Source of the DNA: Fallopia convolvulus
Lineage: Eukaryota; Streptophyta; Magnoliopsida; Caryophyllales; Polygonaceae
Assembly (NCBI GenBank): GCA_964016875.1
Contig: OZ024719.1
Span: forward strand, 70,503,224 to 70,567,223
Reading direction: 5' to 3'
DNA: 64,000 nucleotides
Shown here: positions 12,550 through 25,935 of the stretch, one piece after another
Numbering within the stretch: position 1 is the first letter of the stretch
Layout of the letters: the number at the start of each line of letters is the position of its first letter
The notes under the pieces: model-generated
What the model saw: the letters and a program-made list of their open reading frames with translations, nothing else
The model's database searches: none
Told to the model about the DNA's origin: nothing
Translations under genes and position numbers: made by a program

Positions 12550-13247
12550 CGAAGAACATACCACTCGACATTAAAAAATAATAAAATTAAAGAACTTTTC
12601 AAATTACACTAAATAATACAGTATTTTATATTATAATGTAAGATAATGTATTTTTTTAGTGTGATCCAATTCTTAGCAAAAGTTATTAAGAGTAATCAAT
12701 CTCCAAATTTGATCATTTCTAAAGAGTGGGTCCGGGGGTTGCTATCTGTATATTCTGTTTTGGTGGTCTGTGGCTAATTGTATTCTCGTTTCCATTAATT
12801 ATGATTAAGATAACAATAATATTAGCCATCATTAGTCTAAGATTATCTTCATCATTAATGCTTGCCTGGCTACTCCTATGATTTCTCTTTAATCATTTCC
12901 TCTATTGATCGATGATCGATGACGTGTGTATATATATATGGGAATTTAAATTTAACATTATCATATTTCTAAAATTTAATTTGTAGTTATCATAGCTAAC
13001 ATTATTTAGCTTTTTTGTTCAAGATGTGTCCTTTACTTATGTGAATAGGTACTTTAATTCAGTAGCGCACTTAGCGATCACTTTTAATTACTTTTGGTAT
13101 TTGATTGTGAATGTGTGTGTACACTTCGATCTGTAATTTCCTTCACGATATTAATTATAACCCTTGCAAGTGATGATATAATATGATCTTTGCTTTTCCT
13201 CTAAAGAAAGTTGTACATAAGACATTGTTGAGCAATAGTAATTCTAA
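12550..13247. other. Intergenic, nothing recognised
   Basis: AT-rich with a short TATA run near 12,930. No coding, RNA or transposon signature was seen. Confidence 0.6.
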
Positions 13248-13422
13248 TAATGGCATTGATACCAACGGTGCATTGACGTAGTGGCGTTGGGGTTACGCTT
13301 GATAGGACGAACCCTGTGTTTGATTCCCCGCAATGTCGTTGATTCAGTACCCCGGTCTGGACGTAGCCCGTAAGGGTGAACCAGGCGCGAGAGCAAAAAA
13401 AAAAAATATTAATGGCATTGAT
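13248..13422 (+). mobile_element. tRNA-derived SINE with poly-A tail
   Basis: A 13-bp direct repeat, TAATGGCATTGAT, lies at 13,248-13,260 and 13,410-13,422. The body between them starts with a tRNA-like head (GACGTAGTGGCGTTGGGG as box A, GTTTGATTCCCC as box B) and ends in a run of 12 As. Length, internal promoter, A tail and target duplication together make a standard plant SINE. No protein is encoded. Confidence 0.8.
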
Positions 13423-14524
13423 CGAGTTGATTTTTGAACAGGAAATATTATTGATCAATTACACACCATATCACAATTTTCAACAATGATATACTTCATT
13501 AATCTTATTGTTGGATCAATGTTAGTTTTTAATACTGGAATAATGATTTTTTCATTCGAGCAATTAAAATTTTGATAATGATAAATATTTAGAACTAATT
13601 CCTTAATCAACTGAATACAAGAAAGATACAGGAATATAGGAAAAGTAAGAGAAACATTCTCCGTGAGCCACCTGTGACAATTAAATGAAAAATAAAAGGG
13701 ACTTTTTACTGTTGTCTTGGACGACAAGCACAAAAGGATAGAATTCTCTCAAGATTGAAAGTTTTCTAAAGGGTACGCTGATCTTTTTTAACAGTATCGC
13801 TTGCCCACAGAGTTAAAGGACAAAAGCATCAAAATGAAAGAAGTGACCACGTACTATAATTAGAAAGAGATGAGGCTAGGTCAAGTACGCTCTCAAAAAG
13901 GAAGGAATAACAATCACTGAAAGAAGCAAATGATCCAGCGAAAGAGAGAGCGTGAGCAACTCAAGTGAAGACGAGAAACCAGATCCAGATAAGGAAGTAT
14001 CAGATCCAAGTGATGGGAACTGTGTGAAGCTCGCCATCGACTTGGAAGTTGGTTCTTGTGCAAAAGGGACCTGTATCGGGAACGAGTCAGGTTCAAGTAT
14101 CATATTGGTTGTGTTTAGTAGATCTAGATCCATGTTGACTTGAGTCGATAGTATTGTTTGTATTTGAGTTTACGAACAATAGAGAAGTTCGTCTTTGTAT
14201 TGTGTATCTAGAGATCTATTAATATAATATAATACTTGTTCAAAATCCTCAAAGGGAGTAGAGATTTACTCTCCAACTTGTTGTTTAGTTTGAATTTGGG
14301 TATAAAGAGATTGAGGTGTAATAAGTCATTATATGGCCTAACTTTAAAGAGATTGTGATAGTACACATGTTTGTCCAGATGTCCACTAGGCTAAACAAGT
14401 GGCACTTGCGGTGACGTGTAGGAATATACTGTTGTAATAAAAAGTCAAGTTATTAAATAGACTGATATATAAGTTTAATAAGTTATTTCTTCTATCGTCA
14501 ATGAAAACTCATTGTACTTATATA
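13423..14524. other. Intergenic, no clear gene
   Basis: Overlapping frames on both strands at 13,876-14,143 include a Ser/Asp/Glu-rich 63-residue frame on the plus strand. None shows a family signature, splice context or start context I trust. The stretch could be a remnant of an LTR element (gag tail followed by LTR-like AT-rich DNA), but I cannot show that. Confidence 0.4.
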
Positions 14525-14813
14525 TTACTCACTCTGTTTCTTGAAACATGTCTTTTTTAACTCAATGTACACATATTAAATAATTATTTTATTTACTCAA
14601 ATGAATCCTATATTAGAAAAATGTGTACTCTTAACCCTCTTCAAGAAAATTGTTAAGAGTAATTATTATTCTTAACTGTGAGTGCAAACTTAGAAAGAGG
14701 TGAGAAAAATATTTAAAAAATGTTTTATGAAATAAGAAAAATATTTATAAAAATGTTTTATGGACTAAGAAAAATGAACTAAAAAGACATCTTATAAAAA
14801 TAGATGGAGTAAT
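14525..14813. mobile_element. Stowaway-like MITE
   Basis: The left end TTACTCACTCTGTTTCTTG and the right end, in reverse AATTACTCCATCTATTTTT, are inverted copies of the Stowaway CTCCCTCYGTTTC terminus. The next bases, ACATGTC and AGATGTC, also match. A TA lies just outside each end. The interior is AT-rich and non-coding. Confidence 0.55.
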
Positions 14814-14879
14814 TTATTAATCTACATTATTAGGGACTCTGGTGTACTCCCTCCGTTTTGATGGAGGATTGATTAGTTG

Positions 14880-15225
14880 ACATCTGTTTTGATCTCTAAG
14901 ACCATCTTCTTGTGCCAGAGACTTCTCGAGGCCATTCGTCGTGGCATTTCCTGAATCTAGATTGAAGAAGATAATTTGCAACCGATCAATGTCGTTCTAG
15001 GCGACTGGCGCTGCCCGCGGGATATTGAGTTGTTGCGACCGGATATTCACTATTTGCTTGCCAAGTTTTAGGATTGGAGTATTACACACGTCTTCGGTAA
15101 ATACAATTCTGTGGCGGACTTCATCACTGGTTATTTTCGACAAATCTCCTATATCCCACTTGCAATTGATTCAGGTTTTCATACTCTTATCCGAAAGAAT
15201 GTCCTAGGGCGACCAATACCATTAA
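14880..15225 (+). pseudogene. LINE RNase H domain relic
   Basis: In frame with stops, the plus strand reads a segment containing LLRPDIHYLLAKF, then DWSITHVFGKYNSVADFITG. This fits the C-terminal RNase H motif of plant L1-type LINEs (W-x-I-x-HVFRE-x-N-x-VADxLA). An internal TAG and missing upstream catalytic parts show that it is dead. A second relic with the zinc-binding and N-terminal RNase H parts lies at 58,430-59,470. Confidence 0.55.
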
Positions 15226-15612
15226 TTTTTTAGTAGTCACCCTAATCACGTTTTGAATTTTTAAAATAAAAACTAAAAATAAATAAAGAGAGAAGAGTGA
15301 GAGAAATTAAAGTAAAGAGAATACTTGAAATCAATAGACATTATCTTACGTAACTTGAAATTGCGTGGCGCTAAGGGCTTGGCTCAAACAAACGAGGTCT
15401 TGATATAAAGCATTTCACTAACAAGGGGCATGCGTGTTTGTTTGGCTAAACCCTCTATGTAAAGACATTATAATGGCATTTTTTTTTGTAATTGCCACCC
15501 CATTTCAGCATAGAAGACTTTACTCCATCAAATTCTATATTTGGAGTCTTTTTTATTTTTGAGGGCAGATGCTCTCCCATCAAGTTCACCCCTTTTTATT
15601 TTTTGGATTTTT
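15226..15612. other. Intergenic, nothing recognised
   Basis: No coding or RNA signature was seen. T-rich frames near 15,492-15,677 overlap the adjacent MITE. Confidence 0.55.
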
Positions 15613-15778
15613 CTAATGTGTGCCATGGACACACAATAACAATTCTAATCTTGGTAAATCTCAATATTGTTTATTAATTTTGATTTTTTTAAAAGGGTTC
15701 ATTAATTCCAATTTAGGGAATAGTTTGAAATAATTTCCTAAATTAGCACTTTTATTGTGTGCCCATGGCACACATTAG
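15613..15778. mobile_element. Short MITE with 27-bp inverted ends
   Basis: The left end CTAATGTGTGCCATGGACAC and the right end, in reverse CTAATGTGTGCCATGGGCAC, are near-perfect inverted repeats that continue through ACAATAA. The 166-bp body is AT-rich and non-coding. No matching target duplication was found, so the superfamily is open. Confidence 0.6.
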
Positions 15779-16656
15779 CCGAACCGTTATTTTTTGGTAG
15801 AATCTGCTCTCCCAATAAGTTCAGTTCTTCTCTACGGAGAAACGAATATCCGACCTCAGCGAAGGGAAGTGTAGCTCCTCCCACTACGCTCCATGCTTAT
15901 TGGTTCCACCTTTTAATTTTGACTTGTACTTATTAGTAGTAAGTACGTGTATAAAGTTTTATATAATATTCTCATAGTCTTTAACATTTGACTTTGTCCT
16001 AGGATCGGTGATTAATCTGTTATTTTTTTTGTATTTCATTCTTTCACTAGTTTTACGCATACTAGTATCTCAACAAAAAAAATAAAATATTTTTAAAATA
16101 TTTAATTTTATAAAATTAAATATTTTAATGTTTTCAAACTAAAATTTGTACAAAATCTCAACAAATATTAAAAAAATATTTAAATATATTGAATTAAAAT
16201 AAGGACATAATATAATTTTTTTTCAACTTACATAATTTTAACTACGATATTATATACATTATATTTATATTAATATTATAATATTATATACTCTAATTTT
16301 TAATGAAATTATGCATTGAATATTTCGGGATTTCAACTAGTTAATTTTTTTTTAATAATAATTTTATATATAATCAAACATAAAATTGAACAAGCCCTAT
16401 TTTTATATGCACTATTATTTTCACCAAATGTAGGTCCCGGGCGCATTTTAGATTTACCAATTGTTCAAAAAAAAAATCTAGATACACCATTATGTTCATA
16501 AACGTGGTTTAAAATTTTATTTTTGTTGTTTTTTGTGGTGAATAAATTTTCCCTTTTTCTCTAAGGAAGATCATTTTATTTGATTCGATTAAAAAAAAGG
16601 CGACGGACGAAATAAAATAATTGTAGGTGTAAGTGTGTAACTTTTTTTTTTGTAAA
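15779..16656. other. Intergenic, AT-rich, upstream of PSS1
   Basis: Very AT-rich DNA without genes. It probably holds distal promoter sequence of PSS1. I see no confident TATA box. The pyrimidine-rich stretch from about 16,740 looks like the start of the transcribed leader. Confidence 0.5.
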
Positions 16657-16739
16657 GATGCCAAAAACTTTAGCCCTTAACATAATTAAATTCGGTTCAG
16701 TTTATGCTACGTGGGAAAAACATCTTCAAACCCTTACTT

Positions 16740-17135
16740 TGACCGTCGTACCCCTCCCCCTAATCTCTCTGTTTTTCCTTTTCCTTTTAATTCTCTCTCC
16801 GCCATCGCCTTTATATCCGCCATCGCCTTTTTCGGCCGCAGTTGCAAAGCTCAGACTTCTCTCTTCTTCTCCTTCTTCTTCATCCTCCTCTGTCTCTGCA
16901 AATCCGAGCCCCATTTCGCAGGTTCCTAATCGACAGAGAAATTGAAATCGATTTATTCCAATTCCTCTCTTCTTCTGCTCATTGCCGAGGAGAGAAAGGA
17001 ATCTTCAATCTTTCGTCGTCGTCGTCTTCTCCCTCCGAGTGCTGCTAATAATCCATCACTGATTTGACGATCACGATCTTCTCGTTCCCATCAATCGTAC
17101 GGCTAGGGCTTTCTCAGATTGTCAGGCGCATTCAC
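16740..17135 (+). promoter_or_regulatory. PSS1 5' leader exon
   Basis: A TC-rich, microsatellite-like stretch (CTTCTTCT, CTCTCT) typical of plant 5' leaders ends at TTCAC followed by GTAAGT (17,136). This would start a 2.3-kb leader intron that ends at TTTCCAG (19,428), 13 bases before the PSS1 start codon. Several small open frames lie here and are not conserved-looking. The exact transcription start cannot be read from sequence. Confidence 0.55.
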
Positions 17136-19428
17136 GTAAGTGTGTATTCGTGATTTTATTTTCGTTAAAAAAGTATAAAAATTTGGGCGAAAAAATAGTT
17201 TCGCGTTTTCTCCTTCTCTCTCTACTTTTAGTCTGCTAATTATAATTTGAGGCGAGTGGCGATTTTGCACATCATTTCTTTCACACACTCTCTCTCTCTC
17301 ACCAGCTTTTGCTGAACATTTGTCCTTCTCTGGGCATCTTCTTATTATCTGCTGAAACTTTGTTTTCCGAATTTATAAGGGTGAGCTTAACGAATTTTGT
17401 TATTCTAATTTTGGGGTTATACACTTTGATTTTACTTTTATCGCCTGATTTTACTTTTAGCCATTTAATGAGGCTGGATTTTCTGCAAATCTGTGTGATT
17501 TTGACAACTTATCTCTTATTCAACATTATATTATGCTTGTAATTACGACTTTCTGTTTATTTATGGCTTTTTAGCTCGTTCTTTTTCTTCATGCAATACG
17601 ACGCATTAGGGTTTTTGGAGCTTCAAGAGGAACAATTTTCCTCCTCTTGTTGGCGATTTGTTATCTGTGGTCTCTTCTTTTTCCTAAGTTCTTCTATCGT
17701 GAGCTATTTTAAATTTTATTTGTGACTTCCTGTTAATTGAAAATGTTATTTTTCAGTTTTTTCCCTCCCTGTCGATCTTCCACTGTTCATCATTCACTGT
17801 ACAACATAAATTGGAGGAAGGAATTCACCAAATATTTAAATTGGTTGCGATTTCTGGGTTAAGATTAGATTTGCGCTAGATTGTAGGTTAACATAAATTG
17901 AAGTTCTTGGGTGTCTTTCTTCTCCCCCATTAATTGTTGAAGAGCTCAACTTGGATGACAAGATGAGATTGTAGAGTTCTTCTTAACATTGACAGAGTTG
18001 CAGTTGAATATAATTTTGTCTTGTTGATAGTGGTCTTACATTGGAGTGTAGAGATTCGACCATCTAGGAACTTTTTAGTGTAAGATAAGATGCCTAGTCT
18101 ATGGTGTAATTGTGTAACATTGATGATGGCTTTCCCCCTAGGATGTGGTCCCTTACAAGTGGGATCATTGCGTGTGCATGAACACTTTTTAACTGGCTTT
18201 TATGAAAATGATGAATTCAGCTGTGGGTGAATAGAAAGGCCTGCAATAATGCTGGCTTTTCCTAGCATTATCTTATGTAAATGAGATGTCATTCTCCTAG
18301 CTTTAACTAATGGACTTCCTGTTCTAGCTTTTTTACTGTTTGTTTTCATGAAATTTAATATAATCTTCCTAATTCTGCCATTCTCTGGAAAGTAGGTTAA
18401 AAAGAAGGTTTAAGGATGCAAATTGGCTGACTGAGTTGCTTTTTATCATAGTGTACATGATCAACAATGTAATTTGTCCCATCTATGCATGATTATTTTA
18501 TCACCCCATCCATGATGTCTCATAAGTTGCAATTAGGACTTGGTTTAATGATGAACACTGGCTGGCTTAATTGTTGGATTCTTCAGAATATGGTTTCACA
18601 GGATTAACTTTCAGTTGTCAAAATCACATGGTTGATTGTTTTGTGCATTGGTTCAGTCCTATAGAGAGCCCTATTTGGCTGCTAATTCATACACTATTTC
18701 ATAATTTATCTGTAGAATTGGGTTTATGGATATACAAATTTATTTGTTAAAGATACAGTTTTCTATTATTAATAAAAAAAATTCCTAATTTATCAGAGCC
18801 CATTCTACTAGGCTCAAGGATGTACGCTTGCTTACCTAACTGGTCTATGCAGCTTAAATTGATTAGAAATCACACATAACTTTACCCTGCCAACTGGGTA
18901 GGCAATTTCATGATTTTGCTTCATGTGATGACTTTACCCTGCCAACAGGGTAGTCAGTTTTCATGATTTTGCTTCATGTGGGACATGCAAAACAGAGTTT
19001 GTAGTTTCATGATTTTTCTTGCAATAAGTGGGTGCATCCTTTCTGATGTTGCTAGCCTGTTTTTCTCTCTACAAAGTTGTATTTGTTTGCTTAGCTAAAC
19101 TAGTTGATTTGAAACACCTCTTTGCACTGTATTGGTTGAAGGGTCTCCTTTTTAGTTTTATGATTGACTATATTGCCTTTTAATGCACTGCATTTTCTCC
19201 AAAATGTTGCTTAAGAATGTAATGTGCGCTTATTTATTATTCAACTTCTTTCATGAGGGAAAGATTTTAAATTGAAAGATGGGATATTGTTTTAGGACTA
19301 AAGGAAAACATCACTGGTGGAATTGCTTCCTTTTTGTTAAGAATCTATTTAATCAGGCTTATGAATACTTTGATAATGATGTATGGTGATTAGTCTTCCT
19401 TATGTGATCTTGTGTTTTGTCTTTCCAG
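17136..19428 (+). other. PSS1 leader intron, with a local tandem duplication
   Basis: A long first intron in the 5' leader, bounded by GTAAGT and TTTCCAG. Such leader introns often support expression in plants (general knowledge). At about 18,880-18,987 a unit of about 53 bases beginning ACTTTACCCTGCCAAC is present twice in tandem. T-rich, with no independent gene. Confidence 0.55.
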
Positions 19429-19441
19429 TTCTACTAGTGCT

Positions 19442-22400
19442 ATGGAGCCTAATGATACTAGGAGAATACGAATGAATGTTAGTGTTCACGAAAATGGTGA
19501 TTCAAGATCATCAGATATTGATGATGAACACGACCCTTGGACAGCTTGGGCATACAAACCTCGTACTGTCACACTCTTACTTGTTGGTGCATGCTTCCTA
19601 ATGTGAGTTACAAACTTTTACGTAGGGTATTATTATGGCTTGGGTAATCTTGTTGTCTCACCATAATGTCTTCTCTTGGACCATTAATAAACTCTGTTTT
19701 TTACATGTCCCTTGGACAGCATGACCCTTGGACAGCTTGGTTTTATATCATCTTCCTATTCCCAACTAACCTTTATTTTTTTTGTCTTCTTAATGTCGGC
19801 AGCTTTCTTGTAAACTTTATTCTTGATGTACCAGCATAAGCATCCAAACCACGGGTTGATTTGATTCCTCATTTTCTGTACAGAATTGGATGCCTTCTTT
19901 AAATATTCTCCTACTTGTTAGCTACTTGTGGATTTTGTTCTGATATGATTCCTTTTCCTGCTATGTAATAATCATATTAATCTAATAGAGAACATATTTT
20001 GCAATGTTAAGTCTGGAAAGTTGCCTTCTAAGGTCTAAAGAGAGGAATAAAACTAGAAAAAGAAAATGATAACACCATAGGATTAAAGTTCAGCATAAAA
20101 TACTTGAATATCGACACACAACTTTCAGTTAAGGGCGGTATTGCACAACCTTTGAAGCTTTTGCCTTGCCCCTTCATATTCCAAGTATTTCTCCAGTAAT
20201 GTAACTGTAGAGGCTGAAAATTTATATTGAATAGCAAGAGAAATGTATATCTTTTCCATATTTAATGTTCGCTGAGATTGTTGTTTGACATTTCACCCTT
20301 AGATTATATCTCGTTAGGAACTCTGAAGTTACCTATTGTATTATAGGATCTTATGGATAATCTTTCCAGGACAATCTGCTTTCATCCCCACCAAATAGTT
20401 CTGATACAGTCTGTGAGGTTATTGTTATTTTTTTTTTTTTAATAAAACTATTAGATGATGCATTGATTGTTTTCATTACTGAAGGACAGTTGAAATTTAT
20501 GCGTTTCAATTTTTGTGATGCTACAGTTTAGTGACACTTCTTTGTTTTTATCTCTCTGGTTTTTAGTTGGGCTAGTGGAGTTCTTAATCCTGAAAACACT
20601 TCTAGTGGTGATATAGTGACTTCAGTCAAAAGGTATGCTGTTCTTTCTTTAAATAGATTAGCATCTGTGTACTTTTTAGCCTATGAACTTGAAGAGCTGC
20701 TTATTGAATCTTCCTAATGTATAGGGGTGTCTGGGCGATGATTGCTGTCTTTCTTTCATACTGTTTACTACAAGCGCCTTCAACGTAAGTTACCACGTCA
20801 CTATTAATACCTATTAGCCGATAACGTTCATGTTACATGAATAAAGGGCATTTATTTAGAGCAATATGGTGTAAAAGCTATGGTGCATCACCACTGCATG
20901 ATAAATTATGCTAATGCAGTATATAGCTGTTTTAATTCAATTTACATGATGCACATCGTATGACGTGAATTATCTATTGCTATATTTATTTGTTTCAAGG
21001 AACCAAGATACCCTTCAAGAGGTTAAGTTGTGTGAGGAAGATCTTTATATAAAAACCTGTTGAACACTTAATAAACTGAGTTGATTGCATCTGTTCATGC
21101 TGGTTGAATAGTTCTCTCTTGTCAGATTGTGCGTCTAAATAGTATCTCTTCATTGAAAATAAGTTAAATAACAGAGAACCCTTCTTCAGTAAGTTATGGA
21201 CTTTTGAATTGCTTCTGTTGATGCATATAATTTGTGATACATATGAAATGGTAATGTTTGTGCTATAATTTGGTGATTCATGAAGAAGCGTGGTTAGGCA
21301 CTTTTTTTTTTTTAGAAAAGAGGTTAGGCACTTGATTTGACTCTTTCTGCTATGATTTTAATGATCTTATTAGTGCTTTTGACACTTTTGCCTTCAGAAA
21401 AGTATGGTTATATGATGTTTTTCAAAGATAAAGCTCTTCTTATACCATATAGTTAACATAGTCAAACTATGTTAGTAAGGGTTCACTGAGTTTAGCTGCT
21501 ATATCGTTCTGTCCTTTTCAGGGTACTTATCAGACCACATCCAGCAATTTGGCGTTTAGTTCATGGGTTGGCTGTCATCTACCTTGTTGCTTTAACATTT
21601 CTGCTTTTCCAGGTTGGCTCTTCGTCATTCAATTTTCGTAGCATAAAACCAAAACAATGTTTCACTTCTGTTTATTCTGAAAGTTTTGTATGCATGTGCT
21701 ATTTGGTTGTTTGTGCATTGTTTCTGACCTATTGCTTTGAATTAGGGAATGTTTAAGAGCAACTCTCCCAATTAGATGAAATTTTTTGTGTTATTTAACC
21801 ATTTGTTAATATATAATGAGAAATTGTAGTGCCATTTCTTTTTCCCTGTATGAGTTATAACTAATATACTCTGTTTTCTAATAAGAACAAATGTATTTCT
21901 TTTCAGAAGCGTGATGATGCTCGCCAATTCATGAAATATCTCCATCAAGACCTTGGAATTGGTATTTGCGAAATCTCCAGATGTTTGATTATACATCCTT
22001 GATAACACTGCTTTATTTTTTGGCATAAATACTTGTAAAATCAACTTAGTACATTGTGCACTAGTTTGATTAAAAAAAATCATTATATTGCAAATTAGTC
22101 CACATTTCTAGAGGAGAAAAGACTGAAAAAGAACATTCTCTTCTAAAAAATTAATTGTTGTAGAAAATTGATGACTTTTAATGTTTGTGATACTCGGGTA
22201 ATGTGACTTACAGTCGTAAACCGAGAGGTTTATGAGGAGTGAGCAAAATAGGTTTAAAAACAAAGTCCTGATGGTTGTTTATACTAGGTATATCAAGCAA
22301 AATAGGTATATTTTGAGTAGTAGACTAGTTGTTATGCTTGATAATCTATGGCTACGGTAGATATATGTTTGTTAGTTGAAATGGGGAGGATGTATGCAGT

Positions 22401-24695
22401 GTCATGGAAGGATTTTGAAACGACTTTTCCCTTTAAGAATCAAAATTAAATATTGGTATACTTTCTTGCACACATCAGAAAATTTTCGTTTTATACTTGT
22501 AAATACTTACTAAATACCAATTAACTTTAGCCTATTACACTCTCATGCAGAACTTCCAGAAAGATCATATGGTGCAGATTGCCGAATTTATGTGGCTGAA
22601 GACCCTACAAACAGGTTTAAGAATCTTTATGTATGATATCTTCTTTAACAATCAATCTTTTCTATATTTTTTTGTTTCAAATTTTTATTTTCCTTTGTAT
22701 TTATTCTTTTTATTTGGCATGAATATTAGCCATGCAATTTACCATGAGCTCTTAGATGTTAAAATTCCTCCCCAGGCTACAATTTTTGATGAATTTGTAC
22801 TAGCACATATCCTTGGATGGTGGGGCAAGGCTATTATGATCCGAAATCAGCCACTTCTTTGGTTCTTGTCCATCGGATTTGAGTTGATGGAGGTAGAAAC
22901 TCTTGTTATTATGCAACTATGTGTACGGCTAGTACTAGCCTTGATTTACTATTCCAAACTTAATTGCTCTATCCGCATTTTCAGCTGACTTTCCGTCACA
23001 TGTTACCCAACTTCAATGAATGCTGGTGGGACAGTATTATACTTGACATTTTGATCTGCAACTGGTTTGGTAAGTGGAAAAATGCCTCTGTACCATCATC
23101 GATTTCATTGCACTAGTTTATATATAGTATTTTGCTGGAGTAAAAAATAATAGCTGCATTGAAGTCCTCTTCTGATTTAACTAGTCTCGTGAAGATGTAT
23201 TTGAACTTTGCATCTTACTTGGAGTGGAATGTGCTCTGATCCTCACTTGGGTGCATTGGGTAAACATATACTAAAAGCATGAAGTGCATTTTCTCCTCAT
23301 CAAATGGATTTTGTTTGTTTGGCTGATTAATGAAGTGACTGGAAAATATGACTTTTCTTCTATAGTAGTTTTAACTCTTGCTCTAGAAGATTGTGGATAA
23401 AATTTTCCTCAAGGACTTGCGCAATGTTAAGTTATCAGCAATATACTGATGATTCAAATATCTGTTTGCTCTCCTATAACATCTTGTGTTAACATTTAAA
23501 TGTTTTGACAGTTTATAAAACACAATTTTCACAGTTCTGCTTTGTGCTCTATGTAAAAGCTGCTTAGCTTAGTATTCTTGTTAATTTTATTTAGAATGGT
23601 AATTTTCTCTCTTAAAATTTCCTGTGACCTATATGTTCTCTGTTCATATTTCTGCAGGTATTTGGGCTGGTATGCACACTGTCAGATATTTTGATGGAAA
23701 AACATATGAGTGGGTAGGAATAAGCCAACAGCCAAATATAATGGGCAAGGTATATCTACTTACTTTTGAAGCTCTTTTCTACAAGTCAATTATGGAAGTT
23801 TAGTTTTTAAACAAAATTGGCCTATATGACTGTATTTGTCCATGTATTGGTCTTTCTTGTTTTTTCCCTTTTTGTTTGATTCACCCTGCTTGAAGATTGT
23901 TTGATTCACCCTTTCATTTCATGAATTATGCTAATTTTGTTCATTCATGAAATCATTGATGCATTCAATCAAAAACAACTCCCTATTGCTTTGCAACTGC
24001 AGCATTTGTACTGATACACGCATACTTGCGTGTTTCGTCAGGTTAAACGTACACTAGGACAGTTCACACCAGCTAGATGGGACAAAGACGAGTGGCACCC
24101 GCTGCTCGGGCCATGGCGTTTTGTACAAGTTCTCTGTTTATGCATCATTTTCTTAACAGTGGAGCTCAACACTTTTTTCCTCAAATTTTGTCTCTGGATT
24201 CCCCCACGGAACCCTGTCATTATCTACAGATTGATACTATGGTGGCTCATAGCTATACCAACTATTCGCGAGTACAACTCCTACCTTCAGGACAGGTACA
24301 CTCAAATTCTGGCTAATTCTAAATCTACTACTGTTCTTTTCCCTTTTTTTTGTCCTTTTCCCCTTAACCGGTGGTCGGTTGTCCCCAGGAAACCTGTGAA
24401 GAAGGTGGGATCTTTTTGTTGGCTTTCAATCGCGATATGCATAGTTGAACTACTCATTTGTATCAAATTTGGACATGGTGAGTTTGAATCCTTCATTCTA
24501 GTATATCCATATTCATCTTCTAGTAACCGTTTTCGTTAACTTTTGGAGATATTGCTTTGACTTGCAGGATTGTATCCGAAACCAATGCCAATGTGGTTGG
24601 TTGTGTTTTGGTCCGGTGTCGGATTGGGGCTTGTGCTCTTCTTGATTTTGTGGTCATGCCAATTGCATAGAATTGCTACTAAGAAGAGGTCATGA
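19442..24695 (+). CDS. PSS1: Phosphatidylserine synthase, base-exchange type
   Basis: It exchanges serine into existing phospholipid to make phosphatidylserine in ER membranes. Twelve coding exons join in phase to 425 aa: 19,442-19,602; 20,567-20,632; 20,725-20,784; 21,522-21,612; 21,907-21,961; 22,551-22,630; 22,776-22,892; 22,985-23,069; 23,658-23,749; 24,042-24,295; 24,389-24,477; 24,568-24,695. All introns are GT-AG. The length equals my recollection of Arabidopsis PSS1. The protein starts MEPNDTRRIR, has a hydrophilic N-terminus, then many membrane segments. The family core is MELTFRHMLPNFNECWWD (residues 209-226), after LGWWGKAIMIRNQP. The C-terminus is short and basic (RIATKKRS). The gene stands alone with no operon-like context. 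I see no break, so it is probably functional. Confidence 0.95.
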
Positions 24696-25646
24696 TTTTT
24701 AACTTCATTATTTGCCAGTGGCGTGCACTGCTTACTCTGCTTACCCAGCCATTGTGTAAATAGACATCTATTTTTCTTGTTCTATGTAAATCCTTGTTTC
24801 TAGATGTTAGATAGCAAATTTTCCAGTAGAGTTATCGGCTTATTTTTAGGTTTATATGACTCAGAACGTGATCTTTTTTACTTGTTTGTTATGGGTTGTT
24901 TTTTGTTTTATGTTTTAACGTTCATCTCCATAGCTCCGAGTGATTTTAGATGCTACATAATTATTGTTTTGCATTCTATCATATGTTATTATTTTTTACT
25001 GTGATTAAATCTGATTTTTGTAATTTTTTTTGAGACGGAGTATAATTTTTTTTTTTTTTTTCTGGGTTTGCACTGCCTGAGACATTTCATATGAAGCAAA
25101 TGTATTGTGTAATCATAATATTATGTGCCTGCGTTTGTTGGAATAGATTGAAGTCTATTAGCTGTATCATGTGAGTATGTGACGCAGAGTTTAAGCCATA
25201 TGTTACTTGACACAATTTGTATTAATGACAATCAAGAAGGACAAACCAAATGCCAATCTGATTTTATTTTTTGTAAGGTAATTATGGTTGGTGCCCCTAT
25301 AATTTGGGTTATTTCATTTGGTGTCAAATTTGTAAAAAAAATTCCACATGATACCCCTTTAGTTTAGACATTTTTAGTTTCGTACTCTAAACCCTTGTAA
25401 TTTGTAAATGTAATACTCCGTTAGATTTGTATTACTTTTGAAGAATGAAAGATCAATTAACGCCTTAGTTCGAAAAAGAATGACAATTATTCTCTAAAAA
25501 CCATGGTTGGAGCAAGACCAACAAACTCTTCCTCTTTACAAGAGTACAAGACGCATTTTTCGCCCTTTTGCAGTTGATCGCGATCATTCTGAGATTTCGT
25601 AATATGAAGGCAGGTTAGAACCGGTGCCTCCTACATTTATCGCGCT

Positions 25647-25693
25647 AAGGCCTCTCAACTGCGTTGTTGTTTTGTCGCGAGTTGAGAGGCCTT
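25647..25693. repeat. Short strong hairpin
   Basis: AAGGCCTCTCAACTGCG pairs with CGCGAGTTGAGAGGCCTT across a 12-base loop, with one bulged base. It lies in gene-poor DNA. Its role is unknown; it may be a transposon end remnant. Confidence 0.6.
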
Positions 25694-25744
25694 CAAATGA
25701 TATGTTTACAGCTCCGATCTCCAATCCCAGATCTCCACCTCTCT

Positions 25745-25935
25745 TATTCAAATTCTAATAATCCTCCATCCTCTCATATTCATCAGTTGCAACCAAATTG
25801 TTCTTCCCTTGGACCTCTTGAACGCCGTTGATTCGCGACTTTCCATCCCCACCGAGGGTTTTCCAGTTGGTGGCACCAACAAAAGTTGAAACCAGTGGGT
25901 CACTAGCACTACTAGCAAGTCCTTTGTTGCGAAGC
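25745..25935 (-). pseudogene. Unidentified gene fragment
   Basis: On the minus strand a frame of about 60 codons reads protein-like sequence including SDPLVSTFVGATNWKTLGGD and ends EYERMEDY before a stop. It has mixed polar composition, unlike the low-complexity frames nearby, but I do not recognise the family. No splice sites or start were found. It could be a captured exon or a retro-fragment. Confidence 0.25.

Noticed and set aside
22545..22988. 147-codon ORF as a separate gene
   Set aside because: It reads through exon, intron and exon of PSS1; the spliced model explains it fully.
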